Below, in pieces: positions 32,187-40,084 of a stretch of DNA of 40,084 bases; position 1 is the stretch's first letter; the number at the start of each line of letters is the position of its first letter. Both the position numbers and the translations under genes were made by a program. The stretch covers positions 1 through 40,084 of the forward strand of contig JBDWKL010000030.1 of the NCBI GenBank assembly GCA_039973685.1, written 5' to 3'. Origin of the DNA: Hyphomicrobiales bacterium. Lineage in GTDB: Bacteria; Pseudomonadota; Alphaproteobacteria; Rhizobiales; JACESI01. The notes below the pieces were generated by a model, which did no database searches, was not told where the DNA came from, and saw only the letters and a program-made list of their open reading frames with translations.

Positions 32187-35105
32187 ATGGTGACTGTCGC
32201 CAGACCTGCATTTGAAAATAAGCTGACAAAGCGAATTGAGGGTGAAATCTTATTCGATAAGTTTGCGCGTGGGCGATATGCAACGGACGCATCGTTCTAT
32301 CAAATGATGCCCACGGCCGTGGTCGTTCCCAAGCACGTTGATGACATTGAAGCCTGCATTTCTATGAGCCGCGAAGAAGGCATTTCTATTTTGCCGCGCG
32401 GGGGTGGGACATCGCAATGCGGACAAACGGTCAACAACTCACTGGTGCTCGACAACACCAAATTCATGAACCGCGTTTTAGAACTGGATGTTGAAAACCA
32501 GCGATGCATCGTCGAACCAGGTATCGTGTTAGATGAGCTCAACCGCATTCTAAAGCCCCACGGCCTATGGTTTCCTGTCGATGTTTCAACAGCATCCCGC
32601 GCAACGATTGGCGGCATGGTCGGTAACAATTCTTGCGGCGGGCGCTCCATTCGCTACGGCATCATGCGCGACAATGTAATTGCCGTAGATGCCATCCTTG
32701 CTAATGGTAAAAAGAAACACTTTGGGGAATTAAGCACTGGGTCAAATGTGGACCAACCATTTACCCAAAAGCTCCTAGCCCTTGGCGATGAACACGCCGC
32801 TGAAATAAAGGCCCGTTTTCCAAATGTCATGCGCCGTGTTGGTGGTTACAACATCGACGCCCTAACGCCGGATGCTGCACCAAATAACTTGGCTCACTTA
32901 CTTGTGGGTAGTGAAGGAACACTCGGTTACTCAACTGCAATCGAGTTAAAACTCTCTAAGCTTGTGACCAACAAAGTGATGGGGCTTTGCCACTTCCCGA
33001 CTTTTTATCAAGCGATGGACGCGACCCAGCATTTGGTGAAGTTAGGCGTATTGGGTGTTGAGCTCATCGATTCAACCATGATTGCGCTTGCCCGCAACAT
33101 CGATATTTTCCGACCAACCATAGAAGCCTATGTGCGCGGACAACCAGACGCCCTATTGGTGGTAGAATTTGCTGAAGAAACGGCAGACGAAAATCTCAAG
33201 AAGCTCTCCATGCTTGAAGAAGCAATGGGAGATTTGGGTTTCTCGTGGCAGGGAAATAACAAACAATGGGGCGGTGTAGTGCCTCTATCAGAAGACACGT
33301 CCCAAAACGCCATTTCAGAAATGCGCAAGTCTGGGCTCAACATCATGATGTCCATGAAAAGCGAAGGTAAACCCGTCTCCTTCGTGGAAGATTGCGCGGT
33401 GGAGCTGCCCGACCTAGCCGAGTACACAGCAGGACTAACCGAGATTTTCGAAAAGCATGGCACCAAAGGCACATGGTACGCCCATGCTTCCGTCGGCTGC
33501 CTCCATGTGCGGCCTGTTCTCAATCTACGACAAGAAAACGACGTAAAAACCATGCGCTCCATTGCGGAGCAAGCGTTTGAACTCGTGCGAAAATACAAAG
33601 GCTCTCATTCGGGCGAACATGGCGACGGCCTGCTGCGTTCTGAATTCCACGCAGACATGTTCGGCGACCAAATTGTTGGTGCGTTTGAAACGGTGAAAGA
33701 AACGTTCGACCCTCAGGGCGTTTTCAACCCCGGCAAGATTGTCGCCTCGCCAAAGATGGATGATCGCTCTCTCTTCCGCTACGGGCCAGATTATGCGGTG
33801 AAAGATTTCGACACTGTTCTCGATTGGACTGACTGGTCAGGTGCTGCGGGTGGTTTTCAAGGTGCCGTTGAAATGTGCAACAACAATGGAGCCTGCCGCA
33901 AATTAGACGGCGGCACCATGTGCCCGTCCTACAGAGTAACCCGCAATGAGCGCGATGTGACACGCGGCAGGGCCAACACCTTACGGCTTGCCATCTCAGG
34001 ACAGTTGGGAGAAGACGCCCTCACCTCAGACGATATGATGGATGCCATGAAGCTTTGCGTTTCTTGCAAAGGCTGCAAACGTGAATGTCCAACGGGTGTT
34101 GATATGGCCGCCATGAAAATTGAGGTGCTCGCTGCCCGCGCGAAAAAGAACGGGCTATCCCTGCACGACAAGTTGGTCGGCTACCTACCCCGCTATGCGC
34201 CCGCCCTTTCGAAATTCCCGTGGTTTGCCAACGCGCGCAACAAAGTCCCTTTCCTTGCAAAGCTCCTTGAGGGACCGACGGGCTTCACAGCAAAAAAGGA
34301 ACTGCCCGTTTGGAGTTCAGTACCGTTTAAAGATGATGAGGCAACCAGCAACGACGATGCATCAGTGGTGCTTTTCGCTGATAGCTTCAATCGTTACTTT
34401 GAACCCGAAAACCTACGCGCAACTTTGACCGTTTTAAAAGCTGCTGGACGCTCGGTCACTATTGCAAAACCCAAGGACGGCACAAGGCCTTTATGCTGTG
34501 GCCGCACCTTCCTTTCTGTCGGCCTTATCGACGAAGCAAAGCAAGAAGCCAAACGCCTTATTGAAGCATTGTTACCCTACGCCAAAAGCGGCACACCCAT
34601 CATCGGCCTTGAACCCAGTTGCCTCCTAACCTTGCGCGATGAGATACCCGCACTTCTGTCTGGAGATGACGCCAAAGAAGTTTCAAAACACGCAGTCATG
34701 CTAGAAGAATACATCGCCAAACAAATAGACCAGAACACCATAAAGCTTGACCTCAAGCCGCCAGTAGAAAAAATACTCTTACACGGCCACTGTCACCAAA
34801 AGGCATTTGGCATGATGTCTGACCTTGAAAAAACCTTGGCCCTTATCCCTGATTGTAAAGTGGAAACCATCAAGACGAGTTGCTGTGGGATGGCGGGCTC
34901 GTTTGGATATAAGAAAGACACGCAAGAAGTCTCTTCACAAATGGCTGAATTGAGTCTACTACCCGCTGTTCGTGCAGCAGACGCTACCACTTTGATTGTA
35001 GCCGATGGCACGTCATGCCGACATCAAATCACCGACGGAACAAAACGCAGCGCCATTCATGTCGCCCGCGCCCTAGAACTGGCCTTGAAGAAAGACCCGG
35101 AGTAA
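32187..35105 (+). CDS. FAD-linked and Fe-S D-2-hydroxyacid dehydrogenase (YdiJ-like)
   Basis: This 972-residue protein has three modules. Residues about 40-270 form a PCMH-type FAD domain (PRGGGTSQCGQTV near 71, IGGMVGNNSCGGRSIRYGIMRDNV). A FAD-oxidase C-terminal domain runs to about 540 (GSHSGEHGDGLLRSEF, FNPGKIV). Then come Fe-S cysteines: CNNNGACRKLDGGTMCPSYR near 564 and CVSCKGCKRECPTGVDMAAM near 624. Two CCG domains end the protein (CCGRTF near 770; HGHCHQKAF and SCCGMAGSFG near 899). Length and order match YdiJ-type proteins; E. coli YdiJ is reported to oxidise D-2-hydroxyglutarate. It probably oxidises a D-2-hydroxy acid and gives electrons to the respiratory chain. The first GntR gene follows by 9 bp. 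Confidence 0.88.
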   Translation: MVTVARPAFENKLTKRIEGEILFDKFARGRYATDASFYQMMPTAVVVPKHVDDIEACISMSREEGISILPRGGGTSQCGQTVNNSLVLDNTKFMNRVLELDVENQRCIVEPGIVLDELNRILKPHGLWFPVDVSTASRATIGGMVGNNSCGGRSIRYGIMRDNVIAVDAILANGKKKHFGELSTGSNVDQPFTQKLLALGDEHAAEIKARFPNVMRRVGGYNIDALTPDAAPNNLAHLLVGSEGTLGYSTAIELKLSKLVTNKVMGLCHFPTFYQAMDATQHLVKLGVLGVELIDSTMIALARNIDIFRPTIEAYVRGQPDALLVVEFAEETADENLKKLSMLEEAMGDLGFSWQGNNKQWGGVVPLSEDTSQNAISEMRKSGLNIMMSMKSEGKPVSFVEDCAVELPDLAEYTAGLTEIFEKHGTKGTWYAHASVGCLHVRPVLNLRQENDVKTMRSIAEQAFELVRKYKGSHSGEHGDGLLRSEFHADMFGDQIVGAFETVKETFDPQGVFNPGKIVASPKMDDRSLFRYGPDYAVKDFDTVLDWTDWSGAAGGFQGAVEMCNNNGACRKLDGGTMCPSYRVTRNERDVTRGRANTLRLAISGQLGEDALTSDDMMDAMKLCVSCKGCKRECPTGVDMAAMKIEVLAARAKKNGLSLHDKLVGYLPRYAPALSKFPWFANARNKVPFLAKLLEGPTGFTAKKELPVWSSVPFKDDEATSNDDASVVLFADSFNRYFEPENLRATLTVLKAAGRSVTIAKPKDGTRPLCCGRTFLSVGLIDEAKQEAKRLIEALLPYAKSGTPIIGLEPSCLLTLRDEIPALLSGDDAKEVSKHAVMLEEYIAKQIDQNTIKLDLKPPVEKILLHGHCHQKAFGMMSDLEKTLALIPDCKVETIKTSCCGMAGSFGYKKDTQEVSSQMAELSLLPAVRAADATTLIVADGTSCRHQITDGTKRSAIHVARALELALKKDPE

Positions 35106-35114
35106 AAACCAATC

Positions 35115-35795
35115 ATGAACCTATCTGAACCCCTTGCCCGTCCGTCTCTTCACATTGAACTGCTTGACCGTCTTCGCGCACTCATCGTTGATGGCTCCTT
35201 GCAGCCCGGCACCAAAATTCCTGAACGAGAATTATGTGAACGCTACCACGTATCACGAACACCGATGCGCGAAGCCTTGAAGGTTTTGGCGGTCGATGGA
35301 CTTGTGTGGTTGGAACCTAACCGAGGGGCATGGGTAAGCAAAATCACCATTGAAGACCTGCAAGAAGTCTTCCCTGTTATGGGCGCGTTGGAAGCCTTAT
35401 CAGGTGAGCTTGCTTGTGAGCGCATTACCGACGATGAAATCGCAGCAATTCGTGCCATACACGACCAAATGATCGAGCATTATGAAGCGCGCGACCTTAC
35501 TCAATATTTCCAGTCCAATCAGGCAATCCACGAAGCCATTTTGTCAGCGGCGCGAAACTCTGAACTAACCACCATGTATAAGTCGCTCGCCGCCCGCGTT
35601 AGACGCGCCCGCTATCTCGCCAACATGACAGACGAGCGCTGGGCAAGTGCTGTTGAAGAACATGAGCAAATTTTAAAAGCCCTTCAAAAGCGTCAAGGTG
35701 ATGCGCTAGGCAAAATATTGCGACAGCACCTTGCAAGCAAATTTGAGACTGTAAGGCAGTGGTTAGAAAACGACGACATTGAAAGCTTGAATTAG
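35115..35795 (+). CDS. GntR-family regulator, FCD subgroup
   Basis: At 226 residues, it has an N-terminal winged helix (LLDRLRALIVDGSLQPGTKIPERELCERYHVSRTPMREALKVLAVDGLVWLEPNRGAWVSKI) and an FCD domain with EALSGELACERIT, FQSNQAIHEAILSAARNS and a late EEHEQILKALQ. It starts nine bases after the dehydrogenase stop, so it is probably co-transcribed with it and could give feedback control over the divergent cluster. The effector may be a hydroxy or keto acid. The sequence is typical and complete. Confidence 0.9.
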   Translation: MNLSEPLARPSLHIELLDRLRALIVDGSLQPGTKIPERELCERYHVSRTPMREALKVLAVDGLVWLEPNRGAWVSKITIEDLQEVFPVMGALEALSGELACERITDDEIAAIRAIHDQMIEHYEARDLTQYFQSNQAIHEAILSAARNSELTTMYKSLAARVRRARYLANMTDERWASAVEEHEQILKALQKRQGDALGKILRQHLASKFETVRQWLENDDIESLN

Positions 35796-35889
35796 TTTAG
35801 CGAAACAACCGCTCCCGTTCTCCCTTCAAACGCATATGGCCTCAATTTCTGTAAGCCACCGCAGGCCGTTATACGATGACCTTCGTCCG

Positions 35890-35930
35890 GACCAGTCAAA
35901 ATTATTGTTGAATGTGACAACACTGGTCAC
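35890..35930. promoter_or_regulatory. Candidate GntR operator upstream of the second GntR gene
   Basis: GACCAGT (35890-35896) and ACTGGTC (35922-35928) form a long-range inverted repeat with centres 32 bp apart. A tighter repeat, GTGAC (35914-35918) and GTCAC (35926-35930), overlaps the second arm. FadR-subfamily regulators are known to use TGGTC/GACCA half-sites. The element is 46 bp before the start codon, which fits autoregulation. Confidence 0.5.
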
Positions 35931-35975
35931 TAAGCTTTCGCGTTAAAGATTTGAATTGAAACGGGTAATAACCAG

Positions 35976-36767
35976 ATGCCGAGCGGAAAAACCCTAAAAG
36001 TTCCAGCAGACCTGTTCAATCCGGTTGAGCATAAATCCATATCAAGCTCGGTGGTTCAACAAATCGAAACCTACATCTTGAATGGAATTTTGAAGGAAGG
36101 CTCAAAATTACCAGGTGAACGTGAGATGGCAGAGCAGTTTGCCGTTTCCCGTCCGAAAGTGCGCGAAGCCTTGCAAGTTTTAGAAGAACGCGAATTGATC
36201 AAAATTGCGGTCGGAGATGGCGCTTATATCGCGCAGCTTGGCGCCGCCGTTATGTCACCTGCCCTCATTGACCTCTATCGCCGCCACCCATCCGCAATCT
36301 ATGACCAGCTTGAATATCGCCGCGAGCAAGAAGGCTTTGCAGCACGGCTAGCCGCAACCCGAGGCACGGCTGCCGATAGAAATCTCATTACGAACATCAT
36401 GGAAGAAATGGAGATTGCTCACAACGAAGCCAATCACCAACGTGGCGCAGAACTCGATGCGAACTTCCATAACGCCATCGTCAATGCCAGCCACAATCGC
36501 ATTCTTATTCACATGATGGATTCGCTTTATGAGCTGAACCGCAGCGGTGTGTTTTTCAATCGCCACGAGATTTTGAATATCTCTGAAGTGTCAGATATTT
36601 TACTGCGCCAACATAAGGCAATTGGCGAAGCCGTGTGTTCAGGAAATGCTGAAGAGGCGGTCAAAGCGTCAGGCACCCATATCGATTATGTGCTGATCTC
36701 AACCCGCGAGGCATTGGATTTTCGCGAGCGTGAGAAAATCGCTGAAAAACGAAAATTAGGGTTTTAA
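35976..36767 (+). CDS. GntR-family regulator, FadR/PdhR-like
   Basis: At 263 residues, the winged helix reads VVQQIETYILNGILKEGSKLPGEREMAEQFAVSRPKVREALQVLEERELIKIAVGDGAYIAQL, the LPGERE form seen in FadR/PdhR/LldR-type proteins. A C-terminal FCD domain follows (YDQLEYRREQEGFAARLAATR, ELDANFHNAIVNASHN, LLRQHKAIGEAVCSGN). It differs from the preceding GntR protein in length and in a 30-residue lead before the DNA-binding domain, so the pair is not a recent tandem duplication. It has its own 180-bp upstream region with an inverted-repeat operator candidate. Targets are unknown; the neighbouring hydroxyacid cluster is the first choice. Confidence 0.9.
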   Translation: MPSGKTLKVPADLFNPVEHKSISSSVVQQIETYILNGILKEGSKLPGEREMAEQFAVSRPKVREALQVLEERELIKIAVGDGAYIAQLGAAVMSPALIDLYRRHPSAIYDQLEYRREQEGFAARLAATRGTAADRNLITNIMEEMEIAHNEANHQRGAELDANFHNAIVNASHNRILIHMMDSLYELNRSGVFFNRHEILNISEVSDILLRQHKAIGEAVCSGNAEEAVKASGTHIDYVLISTREALDFREREKIAEKRKLGF

Positions 36768-37088
36768 GTAGAGAAAAATAATGGAAATGAAGGTGCTGCC
36801 CGACAGAATAAATGATTTTCTAGGGCGTAACATCACCTTGATCACAAAAATTTGTTAGCTCACTTTTGGTTTATTAAAAAACAATACATTCAAAAAAATC
36901 AATTAAATTACGTATTTTTATCCTATAAAATACGCAAATTATACTTAAATCAGGACATAAAATCCTATAATTTTTAGGTTCATCTATTAAATGAAAATAG
37001 GCCTAAAAGGCTGAATTTCGTACGGTATTTTATCATTAATTTTTCGGTAATTTGTTTGTGTGCAAAACGATAAACAGACAATCTGTTA
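36768..37088. other. AT-rich non-coding stretch with inverted and direct repeats upstream of the peroxidase gene
   Basis: No gene is supported here. The segment is far richer in A and T than its surroundings. CGTATTTT (36911-36918) and AAAATACG (36927-36934) form an inverted repeat around TATCCTAT. TTTTAGG (36972-36978) and CCTAAAA (37002-37008) form another. The 9-mer ATCCTATAA occurs at 36920-36928 and 36962-36970, 42 bp apart (four helical turns). It probably holds the promoter and regulator sites of the peroxidase-chemoreceptor operon. Confidence 0.5.
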
Positions 37089-38114
37089 ATGGTGGAAATT
37101 ATCTTGCGACCCAAAAAAACCATCTTGGCACTCACCAGTGCCCTAATAACCTTGACCGGCGTTAGCACATTTGCCGCAGATCAAGATTCCTTAAAAGAAA
37201 AATACAAGCGCCCACTCTCCATACCATTTGAAGGCGTCACCCCTTATTCGCCACAGCTCGCGACTTTGGGAAAGATGCTATTTTTCGATCCAAGGCTATC
37301 AGGCGCCAAGAATATAAATTGTTCTAGCTGTCATAATCCTTCTTTTGGTTATGAAGTGCCAGTTAAGACGGCAGTCGGTGCAGCCAACGTGCCGCTGGCG
37401 CGACAAGCACCGACAATTTTGAATATGGCTTGGGTGAAACCTTATTTCTGGGATGGCCGCGCGGACACATTAGAAGCGCAAGCCGCCGGACCAATTACTG
37501 CTCCTGTTGAAATGAACGCGAAATTTGAAGATGTTGTCAAAACATTGAGCGGCATCTCAGACTATGACCAATGGTTTGATCATCTATTTCCGAACAAAGG
37601 CGTGAGCGAAGAAACAATTTTGACAGCTCTCGCGACCTATCAACGCACGGTTGTCTCAGGCTGGTCTCCTTTCGATCGCTGGGTTGAAGGTGACGAAAGC
37701 GCCATTAGTGAATCTGCTAAACGCGGGTTTGGCCTGTTTAACGGAAAAGCAAAATGTGCTGACTGCCATTCTGGATGGAATTTTACCGATAATAAGTTCC
37801 ATGATATCGGGCTCGACACAGAAGATATCGGGCGTGGTGAATTCGAACCGAACAATCAAAAGGCAAAGCACGCCTTTAAGACACCTGGCCTGCGAAACAC
37901 AACTTACAGAGCGCCATTCATGCATAATGGTAGCTTAGATAATTTGGAAGAAGTGATGGCTCACTATGTTTCAGGCGGAATTAACCGCGGCTCTCTTTCA
38001 GCAAAAATGTTTAAGCTGTCGATTTCGGCAACCGAACAAAAAGACGTTATTGAATTTATGAGAACCCTGACCGCTGACAAGCAAGAAACGCCTGTCCCAA
38101 TCCTACCGAATTAA
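37089..38114 (+). CDS. Di-heme cytochrome c peroxidase / MauG-family protein
   Basis: At up to 341 residues, an N-terminal signal peptide ([22 protein letters not shown]) sends it to the periplasm. Two CxxCH heme sites are seen: CSSCH near residue 78 and CADCH near 223. Other family marks are [44 protein letters not shown] and [16 protein letters not shown]. Such enzymes reduce hydrogen peroxide using cytochrome c or carry out MauG-like protein oxidations. ATG 37089 lacks a ribosome binding site; in-frame TTG 37104 has GGTGGA seven bases before it and would give a neat [10 protein letters not shown] start, so that may be the true start. The chemoreceptor gene follows by 11 bp. Confidence 0.9.
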   Translation: MVEIILRPKKTILALTSALITLTGVSTFAADQDSLKEKYKRPLSIPFEGVTPYSPQLATLGKMLFFDPRLSGAKNINCSSCHNPSFGYEVPVKTAVGAANVPLARQAPTILNMAWVKPYFWDGRADTLEAQAAGPITAPVEMNAKFEDVVKTLSGISDYDQWFDHLFPNKGVSEETILTALATYQRTVVSGWSPFDRWVEGDESAISESAKRGFGLFNGKAKCADCHSGWNFTDNKFHDIGLDTEDIGRGEFEPNNQKAKHAFKTPGLRNTTYRAPFMHNGSLDNLEEVMAHYVSGGINRGSLSAKMFKLSISATEQKDVIEFMRTLTADKQETPVPILPN

Positions 38115-38125
38115 GAGACCTTGTT

Positions 38126-39781
38126 ATGTCTGTACGTACAAAAATAATTCTCCCAATTCTTTGCTCGATTTTGATTGGGCTCTTGGTTGCTGGCCTTATA
38201 GGGTGGAGCGCTCTATCTGGGCATTCCACGGTTTCTAACAAGATTGAAAAATCTTTGTCTGGCATTGCGCTCACAACTAAAATCTCAGATGATTTTAGTC
38301 GCGCAAAGGCACTAAGTGACCGTGTTTTAGCAATGACCACACTCATTGCTCATGATGTCATTGATAAAGAGTTTACAGGCATCTCAACTTCATTGGGCCA
38401 GAACATTGTAAAATTGCATGAATTCGCTTTATCAAACGAAGTGCGAAATGAAAGCGATGCTTTGCAAAAACAGTATGAAAACTGGCGCAAAGACACATCA
38501 GTTATTTTAGGCTTATCACAGTCTGACCTTATTCCCACTCGGGAGAAAATTGATCGTTATCGCAACGCAATGGCAACCAAGATTGAAGCCATCAACAAGT
38601 TGGTCTCACATGATGCAAATACCCAAATTGCAGCAGCGGGTAGCAAGCTATCAGCGACGATCAAAACACTTCTAATCGTTGTTTTCATTCTAAGTGTAAT
38701 CGGCATGGTTGTTGCCATCATCTTTGCAAGAAACATCTCAAAGCCGTTGTTAAACTTGGTTGAAAACGCTGAGAGACTTGCGGAAGGCGACACATCGATC
38801 GTGTTTGAACAGCAAACTCGTAAAGATGAAATTGGTGCTGTTGCCAATGCAATTGCAGGCTTTAGAGATGGCGTTGTTAAACAGGCAGAATTGGAAGCTC
38901 ATGCACAACGAGAACGAACAGAGCAAATTGCACGCCAAAAACAGGTGAGCAAAGCAATCGCGACTTTTGAAAGCCAAGCAAACGACTTCTTGCAAAGCGT
39001 AGAAGAGCGCATGATCCAAACAGAAACGACAACGGACGTTTTGTCGGGCCTTGCCGATGACACAACTGGCCGAGCAGATGATGCATCCATTGCATCTCAG
39101 CAAGCTGCAAGCGATGTGCAATTAGCCGCATCAGCAACAAGACAGCTCAACACAAGTATCAACCACATCGGTGAGCAGATTTCAGCAAGCTCAAAGAAAA
39201 TTAGTATTGCAGCTGACACGACAAAACAAACCACTCATAAAATCGACACGCTTTCCCAAGGTGCAAATCGTATTGGTGAAATTGTGAGCCTTATTCAAGG
39301 CATTGCAGAGCAGACAAATCTTCTTGCACTCAATGCAACGATTGAGGCTGCACGAGCTGGTGAAGCTGGCCGTGGTTTCTCAGTGGTTGCGACAGAAGTG
39401 AAATCACTCGCAAGCCAAACAGCAAAAGCGACAGAGGAAATCTCAACACGCATCTCAGAAATTCAAGGCTTAACGGCAGATGCGGTTGACGGCATATCTC
39501 AAATTGATGGTGCCATGAATGAAGTAAACGAACTAACCACTTCTATTTCAAGCGCGATGAACCAACAAAGCCATGCAACAAGCGAAATTTCGCATAGCAT
39601 TACATCGGCAGCAGATAAGACGAAAATATCAAACAACAACATGTCGACGGTTTCGCAAGCACTTGGACAAACAACACAATCTGTAGGCGAAGTGAAACAA
39701 ACAGCCACAGACGCAAAACACAAAATGCAAGACCTGCAGTCATCAGTCCGCGAATTCTTGGCAAGTGTTCGCGCCGCATAG
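38126..39781 (+). CDS. Methyl-accepting chemotaxis protein
   Basis: At 551 residues, it has membrane helix 1 (about 7-29), a periplasmic sensing region of about 150 residues, helix 2 (about 180-202), a HAMP domain ([21 protein letters not shown], about 203-255), and a long helical signalling domain. The hairpin tip [37 protein letters not shown] is near residues 392-430. The periplasmic region is all-helical in appearance ([28 protein letters not shown]) and shows no recognised ligand motif. It transmits a signal to CheA/CheW at the cell pole. It is 11 bp downstream of the di-heme peroxidase gene and probably co-transcribed with it, which hints at a redox or peroxide-linked taxis role. A C-terminal CheR-docking pentapeptide is not evident. 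Confidence 0.93.
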   Translation: MSVRTKIILPILCSILIGLLVAGLIGWSALSGHSTVSNKIEKSLSGIALTTKISDDFSRAKALSDRVLAMTTLIAHDVIDKEFTGISTSLGQNIVKLHEFALSNEVRNESDALQKQYENWRKDTSVILGLSQSDLIPTREKIDRYRNAMATKIEAINKLVSHDANTQIAAAGSKLSATIKTLLIVVFILSVIGMVVAIIFARNISKPLLNLVENAERLAEGDTSIVFEQQTRKDEIGAVANAIAGFRDGVVKQAELEAHAQRERTEQIARQKQVSKAIATFESQANDFLQSVEERMIQTETTTDVLSGLADDTTGRADDASIASQQAASDVQLAASATRQLNTSINHIGEQISASSKKISIAADTTKQTTHKIDTLSQGANRIGEIVSLIQGIAEQTNLLALNATIEAARAGEAGRGFSVVATEVKSLASQTAKATEEISTRISEIQGLTADAVDGISQIDGAMNEVNELTTSISSAMNQQSHATSEISHSITSAADKTKISNNNMSTVSQALGQTTQSVGEVKQTATDAKHKMQDLQSSVREFLASVRAA

Positions 39782-39834
39782 GCGCGTTCACGACATCATT
39801 GTTTTAAGATGCTTATTTATACCAAAACTTATTT

Positions 39835-39880
39835 TGGGTAAGTTGCCGTCAAATTTCAGCGGCCGATAAGAACTTACCCA
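39835..39880. repeat. Nested inverted repeat downstream of the chemoreceptor gene
   Basis: TGGGTAAGTT (39835-39844) and AACTTACCCA (39871-39880) form a perfect 10-bp stem. Inside it, GCCG (39845-39848) pairs with CGGC to give a second short stem. There is no T tail on either strand, so it is not a standard terminator. It may be a structured RNA end or a protein-binding site. Confidence 0.5.
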
Positions 39881-39970
39881 CATTCTTCAAGTCCCCTCCT
39901 CTCCCATAATTTCGAAGCTGTTTGCCCTAGGGTACAAGCCGTTAGAAAACGTGCTATTAGATAGTTCTAA

Positions 39971-40084
39971 ATGATCCATTTTGAGCTAGTGCCCGTGATT
40001 GAAAAAACACCCTATGCAGTATTGAACGCCCTTCAAGAGGCTGTGTTTATTTTGGACAGTGACCGAAAGGTCAAATTTGCCAAT
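39971..40084 (+). CDS. PAS-domain protein, 3' truncated by the window end (possible NtrB-like sensor kinase)
   Basis: Thirty-eight codons are open to the window edge. The translation MIHFELVPVIEKTPYAVLNA then LQEAVFILDSDRKVKFAN matches the opening of a PAS domain (LNAL..AVFILD.D..V.FAN), as found at the start of GlnL/NtrB-type histidine kinases and other sensors. No good ribosome binding site precedes ATG 39971; GTG 39995 is an alternative start. Everything beyond the first PAS strand lies outside the window, so the output domain is unknown. Confidence 0.6.
   Translation, partial: MIHFELVPVIEKTPYAVLNALQEAVFILDSDRKVKFAN

Noticed and set aside
33128-33598. 156-residue minus-strand ORF
   Set aside because: It is antisense to the FAD/Fe-S dehydrogenase, with no motif or ribosome binding site.
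35115-36767. Recent tandem duplication of the two GntR genes
   Set aside because: The proteins differ in length, N-terminal extension, winged-helix wording and FCD residues, so they belong to different subgroups.
36781-36858. Small ORF of 25 codons (MEMKVLPDRINDFLGRNITL...) after the second GntR gene
   Set aside because: It has no convincing ribosome binding site, no recognisable features, and lies in an AT-rich region where short ORFs arise by chance.
1-40084. tRNA, rRNA, CRISPR, insertion sequences or prophage genes
   Set aside because: I saw no cloverleaf-type genes, no spaced identical repeats, and no transposase, integrase or phage proteins on either strand. A tool-based scan could still find a small RNA that I cannot see by eye.

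Overview
The window looks like chromosomal DNA from a heterotrophic alphaproteobacterium, most likely a marine member of the Hyphomicrobiales or Rhodobacterales. This is inferred from three complete DctP-Q-M TRAP transporters, a dense set of FCD-type GntR regulators, a dimethylglycine-dehydrogenase-like GcvT protein, a MatB-type malonyl-CoA synthetase, a LplT-Aas fusion of about 1,140 residues, and moderate GC content by eye. I could not assign a genus. I found no rRNA, tRNA, CRISPR array, insertion sequence, phage gene or replication origin. The first and last genes are cut by the window ends.

Region 1 (1-8473) holds the tail of a folate-dependent GcvT/FAD oxidoreductase, a TetR repressor, and a tight five-gene phospholipid operon divergent from tetR. 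The operon encodes a SAM methyltransferase, a YnbA-like CDP-alcohol phosphatidyltransferase, a PlsC-type acyltransferase, a YnbB-like CDP-diglyceride synthetase, and a fused LplT-PlsC-AMP ligase. Three copies of a 15-bp palindrome cover the intergenic promoter. Together the genes look like a regulated system for making or remodelling an unidentified, perhaps methylated, phospholipid. This is the best candidate here for an undescribed pathway.

Region 2 (8524-13928) is a probable malonate uptake and activation module: TRAP dctPQM, then matB, with a divergent GntR regulator and a TGTATACA operator candidate. MatA, the decarboxylase, is absent. Region 3 (13930-20897) is a hexuronate module. TRAP dctPQM and a 2-keto-3-deoxygluconate kinase lie on the minus strand. 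A GntR regulator, an SDR oxidoreductase and mannonate dehydratase UxuA lie on the plus strand. A near-identical 15-mer precedes both arms.

Region 4 (21023-25371) has three stand-alone genes: an MscS-type channel with a cyclic-nucleotide-binding domain, a VanZ-like membrane protein with a large extracytoplasmic domain, and a PhyH-type dioxygenase. Region 5 (25433-36767) is a divergent carboxylic-acid catabolic cluster. The minus-strand operon encodes a serine/aspartate-glyoxylate-type aminotransferase, a third TRAP transporter, a crotonase that lacks both hydratase glutamates, a class III CoA-transferase and a GlcG/HbpS protein. The plus strand encodes a 972-residue FAD/Fe-S D-2-hydroxyacid dehydrogenase and two GntR regulators. 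Its substrate is unknown.

Region 6 (36768-40084) starts with an AT-rich non-coding stretch, followed by a di-heme MauG/cytochrome c peroxidase gene, a chemoreceptor gene 11 bp downstream, and the first codons of a PAS-domain protein. A recurring layout is that each of the three TRAP operons places dctP first with a strong ribosome binding site, followed by a GC-rich hairpin before dctQ.
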